DNA of 64,000 nt, from the NCBI GenBank assembly GCA_039810085.1, contig JBDHWG010000005.1:180595-244594 (forward strand), given 5' to 3'. The stretch is from JBDHWG01 sp039810085. GTDB taxonomy: Bacteria; Chloroflexota; Anaerolineae; Epilineales; JAHCIE01. Made by a program: the position numbers and the translations under genes. The notes below the pieces were generated by a model. It had not been told where the DNA came from. It did no database searches and was given only the letters and a program-made list of their open reading frames with translations. Each line of letters starts with the position of its first letter. Position 1 is the stretch's first letter. Of this stretch, positions 55,618-64,000 are shown one piece after another.

Positions 55618-56469
55618 GTGACCGACCGCGAGAGCATCCCCGCGTTACTCAAGCGCCACGGCCTGTGGGCCAAGAAGAGCCTCGGCCAGCACTTTCTGCT
55701 GGACGAGAGCGCCCTGGACAAGATCGTTGCAGCGGCCGAGTTATCGCCGGATGACACGGTGCTGGAGATCGGACCCGGCCCGGGGCCGCTCACACGCCGC
55801 CTCGGTACGCACGCCGGCCGCGTCATTGCTGTTGAGCTAGACGGGCGCATGGTCGAGCTTCTGCACACCGAGGTCGCCGTCGGGCTGCCGGTCGAGGTCG
55901 TCCAGGCGGACATCCTTGCCGTAGACCTTGGCGCCCTCATGGCCGCCCGAGACGTGGCGACTTACAAAGTCGTCGCCAACCTCCCGTACTACATCACCTC
56001 TGCCGTCCTGCGTCACATCCTGGAAGCGCCGTTGAAACCCACGCGCGTCGTCGTCCTCGTGCAGCGCGAAGTGGCCGAGCGCATCGTGGCGAAGCCGCCG
56101 GACATGAACCTGCTCGGCGTGAGTGTGCAGCTATTCGGCGCGCCGCGCGTCGTCGCCCGTGTCCCGGCCGGCGCCTTCTATCCCCCCCCCAAGGTCGACT
56201 CTGCCGTGGTGCGCATCGACGTCTACCCGCAGCCCGCCGAGGGCGTCACCGATACCGAGAGCTTCTTCCGCATCGTGCGCGCCGGCTTCGGCCAGAAGCG
56301 CAAGCAACTCCGCAACTCCCTGGCGCAGGGCCTCAATCTCCCCAGCGCCCAGGTTGACGCCGCGCTCATAGCAGCCGGCATCGACCCGACTCGCCGCGCC
56401 GAAACGCTCACCCTCGCCGAGTGGGCCAGGCTGCAAGCGACCCTCGCGCTGGGACATCCTATCGCGTAA
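55618..56469 (+). CDS. rsmA: 16S rRNA dimethyladenosine transferase
   Basis: About 283 aa from GTG 55618 (an upstream in-frame GTG overlaps the SRP RNA). Dimethylates the two adjacent adenines near the 3' end of 16S rRNA. Motifs: KKSLGQHFL, VLEIGPGPGPLTRRL, VVANLPYYITS, and a conserved F-Y-P-P-P-K-V-D-S-A. It ends two bases before the converging amidinotransferase-type gene. Confidence 0.96.
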   Translation: MTDRESIPALLKRHGLWAKKSLGQHFLLDESALDKIVAAAELSPDDTVLEIGPGPGPLTRRLGTHAGRVIAVELDGRMVELLHTEVAVGLPVEVVQADILAVDLGALMAARDVATYKVVANLPYYITSAVLRHILEAPLKPTRVVVLVQREVAERIVAKPPDMNLLGVSVQLFGAPRVVARVPAGAFYPPPKVDSAVVRIDVYPQPAEGVTDTESFFRIVRAGFGQKRKQLRNSLAQGLNLPSAQVDAALIAAGIDPTRRAETLTLAEWARLQATLALGHPIA

Positions 56470-56471
56470 AG

Positions 56472-57425
56472 TCACACGCGGTGCAGTATACCCGTGAGAC
56501 ACCCAATCGCGCCAGCGGCCTTCGCTAACTCGTCCACCTCCACGGTGTGGCACGTCACGCCCAACGCTTCCAGGAACGCCTGCGTGTTAGGGTTGCCCGC
56601 CGCCATGAGCACCCGACGCGGGCCGAGGGTGACGAAGTTGAGGGCGAAGCCGTCGCGCGCCTCGCTCTCGTCTGGGATGAAGGCAACGGTATAGCCGCGC
56701 GCCCGCAGCGCCTCGACGCCCCGGTGGACCAGGCGCGTCGGCCAGGCAATCGCCAGGTCGCGGTCCACGATGCGGATCATGCCCATCAGGTGCATCGTCC
56801 CAAATGGCAGGTCGATCTGCACCACCTCAACGCCCATCTCGCGCAGGATGCTCGTGATCTGCGCCGCGCCAATGTCGTTCGTGCGCAGGCCGCGGCCCAG
56901 GAGCGCCGTCTGCGGGTCGAGCCAGATGAGGTCCGCGCCCTCGAACGTGCCGAGGCCGCTAACGCTGCGAACGATGGGGATGCCCAGGTCGGCCAGTCGA
57001 CGCGCGGCAATACGCTCCTCGCCGGCGCGGACTTCTGAGGCGGGACGCGCGAGGATAGCGCCCTCCGGCGTCATGGCGAACAAATCAGCCATGAACATCT
57101 GGTTCGGGGTAGGGGTCCGCTGAGGCTCGACATAATAAACCGACGCGCCAGCATCGCGGTAGGCTTGCGCCAGGGCGTCGTGCTGCGCCTGCGCCCGCGC
57201 TAAGTCGAGAGGCGCGAGCATGTTGACGGCATTGGGGTCGGCCGAGGCGAGCAGCTCGTCACCGGGGCGGTGGAGGAGAACGGCGCGTAATGGCTCCCAC
57301 TCCGACGCGATGCCGCAGGACGCCCACAGGTCGCCCAATTCCTCACGCAGTGAGCGGGGACGCGGCTGCCAGCCGTCGCCGCCGTAGGCCGAGAGGGTGT
57401 GGGTTACAGAGCGATCGACAATCAT
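56472..57425 (-). CDS. Amidinotransferase-fold hydrolase (DDAH/arginine deiminase-like)
   Basis: 317 aa. Guanidino-group hydrolase or transferase family: FEGADLIWL (Glu/Asp substrate site), the catalytic His in GTMHLMGM, and the catalytic Cys in AIGCLTG near the C-terminus. Length and motif order fit dimethylarginine dimethylaminohydrolase-like or arginine-deiminase-like proteins of bacteria. AGGAGA is seven bases before the ATG. Substrate not determined. Confidence 0.88.
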   Translation of the reverse strand: MIVDRSVTHTLSAYGGDGWQPRPRSLREELGDLWASCGIASEWEPLRAVLLHRPGDELLASADPNAVNMLAPLDLARAQAQHDALAQAYRDAGASVYYVEPQRTPTPNQMFMADLFAMTPEGAILARPASEVRAGEERIAARRLADLGIPIVRSVSGLGTFEGADLIWLDPQTALLGRGLRTNDIGAAQITSILREMGVEVVQIDLPFGTMHLMGMIRIVDRDLAIAWPTRLVHRGVEALRARGYTVAFIPDESEARDGFALNFVTLGPRRVLMAAGNPNTQAFLEALGVTCHTVEVDELAKAAGAIGCLTGILHRV

Positions 57426-57507
57426 CGAAGTCTCCTGAGAAACGAAAGGACTGGAGGACGCGCAAGGCGTGCCTCCAGTCCCCGGAAAGGCTGTCTCAGC
57501 ACTGCGA

Positions 57508-58257
57508 CTACTTCATGTAGCCCTTCATCGCCGCCGACCGCAGGTCTCGGTTGAGGTGGGCGATGGCGGTCATCGGGATGTGGGCCGGGCAGACGGCGGC
57601 GCACTCGCCGTGGTTGGTGCAGCTGCCGAAGCCTTCGGTGTCATGCTGCTCGAGCATGGCGACGACGCGTTGGTAACGCTCAGGCTGGCCCTGGGGCAGC
57701 TCCAACAGGTGCGCCACCTTCGCGCCCGTGAACAGCATCGCCGAGCCGTTGGGGCAGGCGGCGACGCACGCGCCGCAGCCGATGCACGCGGCGTAGACCA
57801 TGGCGTCGTCGGCGTTCTGCTTCGGAACGAGCATGTCGTTGCCGTCGGGCGCGCTGCCGGTGTTGGCGCTGATGAAGCCGCCCGCCGAGATGATGCGGTC
57901 GAGGGCGCCGCGGTTCACGGCCAGGTCCTTGATGACCGGAAACGCCCGCGAGCGGAACGGCTCCAGGGTGATGGTCTGGCCGTTCTTGAAGTGGCGCATG
58001 TAGAGCTGACACGTCGTCGTGGCGAAGCCGCCGTGGGGGACGCCGTTGATGACGATGCCGCACATGCCGCAGATGCCCTCGCGGCAGTCGTGGTCGAAGG
58101 CAATTGGCTCGCCGCCATTGTCGATGATGCCCTGGTTCACGATGTCGAGCATCTCGAGGAAGGACATGTCTTCGCTGATATCGTTCGCCTGGTAGGTCTG
58201 GAAGCTACCAGGGCTGTTGGCATTCTTTTGCCGCCAGACGTTAAGTGTAATATTCAT
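57508..58257 (-). CDS. sdhB: Succinate dehydrogenase iron-sulfur subunit
   Basis: 249 aa from ATG 58257 (GGAGAG upstream). The 2Fe-2S cluster uses CREGICGMCG and a later Cys in TTCQLYMRH. The 4Fe-4S and 3Fe-4S clusters use CIGCGACVAACP and CTNHGECAAVCP. Passes electrons from the flavoprotein to the membrane anchor. Follows sdhA by 20 bases. Confidence 0.97.
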   Translation of the reverse strand: MNITLNVWRQKNANSPGSFQTYQANDISEDMSFLEMLDIVNQGIIDNGGEPIAFDHDCREGICGMCGIVINGVPHGGFATTTCQLYMRHFKNGQTITLEPFRSRAFPVIKDLAVNRGALDRIISAGGFISANTGSAPDGNDMLVPKQNADDAMVYAACIGCGACVAACPNGSAMLFTGAKVAHLLELPQGQPERYQRVVAMLEQHDTEGFGSCTNHGECAAVCPAHIPMTAIAHLNRDLRSAAMKGYMK

Positions 58258-58277
58258 AGTCTCTCCACCGCTGCATG

Positions 58278-60257
<1,980 letters not shown>

Positions 60258-60291
60258 AATAAATCCTTTCGGTATCTTCCCTGGCTCCAGC

Positions 60292-60981
60292 CTACTGTCG
60301 CACGTAGAAGCCGAGCACGACGGCGACCGGCACCAGAACGAAGCCGAGCGGCACGAGGATGGCGATGGCCTGACCGAGACGATGCCACAAGTTATTCTTG
60401 GGGTATGCGTCGAAGCCAAGACTCTGCAGGAGGCTCCACGTCCCGTGGTACAGGTGCAGGGCCAGGACGACCATCATGATGATGTAGAAGAGAGAGATGA
60501 GCGGATTGGCAAAGTTGGCAACCACATTGTGGTACACCTGCCCTTCCTCGAAGCCCGGCAGCAACGTGCCCGTGGTGAGCTGCAAAATGTGCACCAACAG
60601 GAAGACGCCGATGAAGACGCCGCCCCAACGCATCGAGCGCCCGCTCAAGTCGGCGGCGAGGAAGCGGCGGCGCGCCTTGTATTTCACGGGGCGGGCCGCC
60701 CAGCTCATTCGGGTCAACTGCCACGCCATCAAGATGTGGAGGGCGAGACTGACGATGAGCACAAGGCGGACGACCCACAGCACGCCGGAGTAGCCCAGAA
60801 TGTCGGAGCCGAAAGTGCGCAGGAACGCGGCCCAGCTATTGATAGACTCCGGGCTGACGAAGAATTTGAGATTGCCAAACATGTGCAGAATGACGTAGAA
60901 CACCCAGACAAGACCGGTGATCGCCATGATGACTTTCTTGCCGATCGTGGTCCGATAGAAGGTGATGGCAGCCGTCGTCAT
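60292..60981 (-). CDS. sdhC: Succinate dehydrogenase cytochrome b558 subunit
   Basis: 229 aa, five membrane helices. Resembles SdhC of the diheme b558 type: M-A-I-T-G-L-V-W-V-F-Y-V-I-L-H (helix I, heme His), L-H-I-L-M-A-W-Q, VFLLVHILQL and LYHGTWSLLQSLG (histidine ligands). A single subunit of this type anchors the enzyme and passes electrons to quinone. ATG 60981 has AGGAAAGGA upstream. It is first in the sdhCAB operon. Confidence 0.95.
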   Translation of the reverse strand: MTTAAITFYRTTIGKKVIMAITGLVWVFYVILHMFGNLKFFVSPESINSWAAFLRTFGSDILGYSGVLWVVRLVLIVSLALHILMAWQLTRMSWAARPVKYKARRRFLAADLSGRSMRWGGVFIGVFLLVHILQLTTGTLLPGFEEGQVYHNVVANFANPLISLFYIIMMVVLALHLYHGTWSLLQSLGFDAYPKNNLWHRLGQAIAILVPLGFVLVPVAVVLGFYVRQ

Positions 60982-61128
60982 AGTCTTCCTTTCCTGTAAA
61001 TGTAGCCTGCCACGAACGGTGTGGCAGGCAAACCGCGTGGCTTGAATGATGTTTGGCGAACGAGGGGATAGGTGAACAATTACCACTGCTCAAGTCGCTG
61101 GACACCCGGAGGCGTCCACGCGACGCGT

Positions 61129-61172
61129 CAATTCAACATTTTGATTATAAAACGCTGAATTGGCGTTGTCAA
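61129..61172 (-). promoter_or_regulatory. sdhCAB promoter with operator-like palindrome
   Basis: Minus strand TTGACA (61172-61167) and TATAAT (61149-61144), 17 bases apart: consensus boxes. CAATTCA (61129-61135) and TGAATTG (61156-61162) are inverted copies flanking the -10 box, a possible repressor site. Confidence 0.8.
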
Positions 61173-61263
61173 CTTGCCGCGTCACGCGAAGGTGTTTGTT
61201 TTGGTCCAAATCGGAACCTTGGCATTACCCATCGGGCCTGGCTTAAGATTCATGCTGGGGGCA

Positions 61264-61291
61264 TTGACAGCGGACAGCCCTGATGTATAAT
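61264..61291 (+). promoter_or_regulatory. Promoter of the alkaline-phosphatase-fold gene
   Basis: TTGACA (61264-61269) and TATAAT (61286-61291), 16 bases apart, about 140 bases before the gene. Confidence 0.7.
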
Positions 61292-61375
61292 GGAATTTGA
61301 GAATTTGAGCAGACTCCCCGCAGACTTCACGGCCCTCTCTTAGGTCTAAACTCTGCATCTCGCCCCATCATTCCG

Positions 61376-61408
61376 GATCCCCCGGGGCGCACCTTTGCCC
61401 CCGGGGGT
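61376..61408 (+). promoter_or_regulatory. G/C-rich hairpin in the leader
   Basis: CCCCCGGGG ... CCCCGGGGG arms around CGCACCTTTG, about 22 bases before the ATG. It is too close to the start codon to be a conventional terminator for an upstream gene; it may control elongation or translation. Confidence 0.5.
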
Positions 61409-61429
61409 TCCCGTTCTATGTGAGGAGAC

Positions 61430-62734
61430 ATGACCGAGCCCTCGATTGCAGCCTCCGCATGGGAGCGTATTCGCAGCCACCGCCTGCCCCTGAGCAATGT
61501 TGACGAAGACGCCATCTTCCCCCACTACGATGGCCTCTCTATCGCCAACGTCGCGCCGACGTTCGCCGCGCTCCTGGGCGCCGATCTACAGGCGTCGCGC
61601 CCGCTGTGGGAGCCGCTGTGGCAGCCCTGGCAGGGCCGCGTGCGCCGCGTCGTCCTGGTCATCCTGGATGCCCTGGGCTACCTGGCGCTCACCGAGGCGA
61701 TGGCGGCGGACGACACGCTCGCCTTCCACCGGGTTGCCCGCGCGGGCATGCTGGCGCCCCTCACCTCGGTATTTCCCTCCACGACGACGGCGGCGACAAC
61801 AAGCTTCGCCACAGGCCGCGCTCCCGTCGAGCACGGCATGCTCGGCTACATGCTGTTCCTGCGGGAGTTCTCGCGTACCGCCAACATGATCCTCCTCAGC
61901 GCCCACCATTCGCATCGGCCCGGCGAGCTGGCGGCGCTCGGCCTGAACTACGACACGTTCGTTCCGGTGCCGAGCGTCGCTCAGCGTCTCGCCGACGAGG
62001 GCATCCCCACCCACGTGCTGCTGCCGAGCGACATCCGGGACAGCGGCCTGTCCCGCTTGCAGTATCGCGGCGCGACGATCCATCCCTACTTTACATCGGC
62101 CGACATGTGGGTTGGGCTGCGCCACCTCCTCATCAGCGGCCCGCGTGAGGCGTTCATCTCAGCCTACTGGCCTGGTGTCGATACGATTGACCATCTCCGT
62201 GGGCCGGATACCGAGATGCACGCGGCGGAGATTCGCAACCTGGCGTACTCCTTGGGACGCGAGTTCCTGGATGGGTTGCCCAACGGTGCGCGCTCGAAGA
62301 CCTTGCTCGTCATCAGCGCCGACCACGGCCAGATGCGCTCGCGTCCCCAGGACATCGTGGACATCGCCAACCATCCGGGGATCGCGCAGCGGCTGCAATT
62401 CGACCCAACCGGCGAGGCGCGGATGGCTTACCTGTTCGCGCGTCAGGGGGAAAAAGCCGCTCTGCTCGGTTATCTACGGGAGACCCTGGCCGCGCAGTTC
62501 GCGGCGTGGGACAGCGACGAAGCATTCGCCACCGGTCTCTTCGGCACGGGTCAGCCGATGGCCGAGGCGCGAGCGCGGATCGGCGACATCGTGCTGGCGG
62601 CGCGCAAGACGTACTCACTGCATGCCAAGGGCGTGCACCGGCTGCCGGCGGACATGCCGGGGCGGCACGGCTCGTTCAGCCCGGTCGAGATGCTGACGCC
62701 CTGGCTGGCCGCCCACCTAGAGGACGTGAGTTAG
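61430..62734 (+). CDS. Alkaline-phosphatase-fold hydrolase (nucleotide pyrophosphatase/phosphodiesterase type)
   Basis: 434 aa. The phosphatase fold is seen as RVVLVILDALGY (first metal Asp), the nucleophile Thr in FPSTTTAATTSFATGRAP, D-T-I-D-H-L-R-G-P (metal Asp/His) and ISADHGQM. Resembles the type I phosphodiesterase/nucleotide pyrophosphatase family. No signal peptide is apparent. It has its own promoter and leader hairpin. Hydrolyses a phosphate ester or diester, substrate unknown. Confidence 0.9.
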   Translation: MTEPSIAASAWERIRSHRLPLSNVDEDAIFPHYDGLSIANVAPTFAALLGADLQASRPLWEPLWQPWQGRVRRVVLVILDALGYLALTEAMAADDTLAFHRVARAGMLAPLTSVFPSTTTAATTSFATGRAPVEHGMLGYMLFLREFSRTANMILLSAHHSHRPGELAALGLNYDTFVPVPSVAQRLADEGIPTHVLLPSDIRDSGLSRLQYRGATIHPYFTSADMWVGLRHLLISGPREAFISAYWPGVDTIDHLRGPDTEMHAAEIRNLAYSLGREFLDGLPNGARSKTLLVISADHGQMRSRPQDIVDIANHPGIAQRLQFDPTGEARMAYLFARQGEKAALLGYLRETLAAQFAAWDSDEAFATGLFGTGQPMAEARARIGDIVLAARKTYSLHAKGVHRLPADMPGRHGSFSPVEMLTPWLAAHLEDVS

Positions 62735-62777
62735 TGCAGATGGCCGACTTTCTGGATTTGCGCGAGGACAAGATGGC

Positions 62778-62850
62778 AACGCAGAGGCGCAGAGGCGCAG
62801 AGAAAGAACAACTCTACGCTCTTTCCTTTGCGTCTCTGCGTCTCTGCGTT
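62778..62850. repeat. Dispersed hairpin repeat of the GCGTCTCTGCG type
   Basis: Left arm AACGCAGAGGCGCAGAGG and right arm CGTCTCTGCGTCTCTGCGTT are inverted copies allowing G-T pairs. It lies between the phosphatase-fold gene and the membrane protein gene. The right arm is a tandem repeat of CGTCTCTG, a motif found in many bacterial genomes as an intergenic palindrome. Confidence 0.75.
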
Positions 62851-63426
62851 TCCTTCCTCTGACTGGCATGCGGGGGAGTATAGGAGACAAAAGTATGAAC
62901 CAACAAGCGATGGCGGGGGATGTGCTCGACGTCAAGCGGGGGCGGCTGCGCATCAGCCGCCTGCCCTACTGGGCGATGGCAAAGTTCGGCCTCGCCCTGG
63001 GGGGCCTGGGCTGTCTCGCGCCGGCCGTCCTGCTTGCCATCGCCGGTTTTGCGGTCGTTCATAGCCTGCGCACCTGGCTAGAGGGCATGCAGAAGATCAA
63101 CATCCAGCTACTAGGGCGCGACATCACGACCATTGATATCATCGCTGTGACGCGCACACAGGGGTTTCTGGCGACGTTACAAGCGATTGACAGTGCCAGC
63201 GCGTTCACGATGTTCAGCCTCATTGTCTTGATGGTCGTGGCGGGTGGCGTGACTATCGGCCTGCTGTGCGTGCTCATCGCGTTTGGCTACAACGTTCTCG
63301 CCCTGCTGACGGGAGGGCTGCCCATCGAGGTCGAAGGCAGCCTACCAGTTACACCCTCCCGACCGTCTGCGCCGCGTGTTCCCGCGCCCGACGCGCGACT
63401 AGCCGAGCTATCCGCGCCGCCCCCCG

Positions 63427-63876
<450 letters not shown>

Positions 63877-63924
63877 CGGGTTAGTGCCTATCCGAATAAC
63901 GCAAGATAATGTATACTTGGGAGC

Positions 63925-64000
63925 ATGAGTACACCATCGACGACTAAACGGACACGGGCGCGAACGCCCAACAATCGGACGACCACCGGGTTCCGCATCT
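63925..64000 (+). CDS. Start of a gene cut off by the window end
   Basis: ATG at 63925 with GGGAG close upstream. About 25 codons are visible: a Thr/Arg-rich start (MSTPSTTKRTRARTPNNR). Too short to identify. A TATACTTGGGAG stretch just upstream may be part of its promoter. Confidence 0.5.
   Translation, partial: MSTPSTTKRTRARTPNNRTTTGFRI

Larger units (their letters stand above)
60982..61429. promoter_or_regulatory. Divergent control region between sdhC and the phosphatase-fold gene
   Basis: 448 bases without a gene. It holds two opposite promoters (61144-61172 on minus, 61264-61291 on plus), an inverted repeat over the sdh -10 box, and a G/C-rich hairpin just before the plus-strand gene. 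Confidence 0.7.

Noticed and set aside
56185..56192. Run of eight C in rsmA as a phase-variation tract
   Set aside because: It encodes the conserved proline run of RsmA, so it is explained by the protein sequence.

Overview
The window reads as a chromosomal segment of a high-GC bacterium, most likely a member of the Chloroflexota. The reasons are indirect: a bacterial RIO1-type kinase, a b558-type succinate dehydrogenase in C-A-B order, a TreS-maltokinase fusion, a transcription-attenuating T-box before valS, plant-type LRR and Asp-box repeat proteins, and several families of dispersed palindromic repeats. This is inference from gene content; no 16S gene lies in the window. No transposase, integrase, phage gene or CRISPR array was seen.

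Layout. 1-9818 (+): the end of a non-ribosomal peptide synthetase (NRPS) locus. It holds a carrier protein plus epimerisation-like domain (5' end outside the window), a C-A-PCP module, an MbtH protein, an Sfp-type phosphopantetheinyl transferase, a family 5 solute-binding lipoprotein and a HAMP/GAF sensor. From the C-A-PCP gene onward each gene overlaps the next by a few bases. 9933-19015: msrB, an acyl-CoA synthetase, an alpha/beta hydrolase, a short-chain dehydrogenase, a TreS-maltokinase fusion and a membrane protein/PAP2 phosphatase pair. 19034-19332: four tandem palindromic repeats. 19339-26810: a large Asp-box propeller protein, an aldehyde dehydrogenase, and an MFS permease coupled to a RIO1 kinase with a structured leader. 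27265-32520: murQ with a SIS-domain isomerase, then valS under a T-box. 32658-41377: a small conserved-looking protein, FmdB, cell-surface polysaccharide genes (initiating sugar transferase and GT4), DoxX, an SGNH hydrolase, LysE, an LRR-PKD secreted protein and another GT4.

41496-52907 (-): first an unusual tail-anchored protein whose second half resembles cyanobacterial acyl-ACP reductase. Then comes an apparent nine-gene operon: macro domain, MoaD-like, 3-methyladenine glycosylase, shikimate kinase, giant GH13, glycerate kinase, GT4, a HIT-like N-terminal fragment and Mut7-C. It has a good promoter at its head. 53003-57425: a promoter with an inverted repeat, an FAD oxidoreductase coupled to a nucleotidyltransferase, tRNA-Ser(GGA), the 4.5S SRP RNA, rsmA and an amidinotransferase-fold hydrolase. 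57508-61172: sdhC-sdhA-sdhB behind a consensus promoter. 61264-64000: an alkaline-phosphatase-fold hydrolase, a membrane protein, dtd and the first codons of another gene.

The most unusual items are the NRPS/binding-protein/sensor operon with a seemingly dead epimerisation domain and no thioesterase, the acyl-ACP-reductase-like fusion protein, and the RIO1 kinase leader with a short peptide ORF and stacked hairpins.
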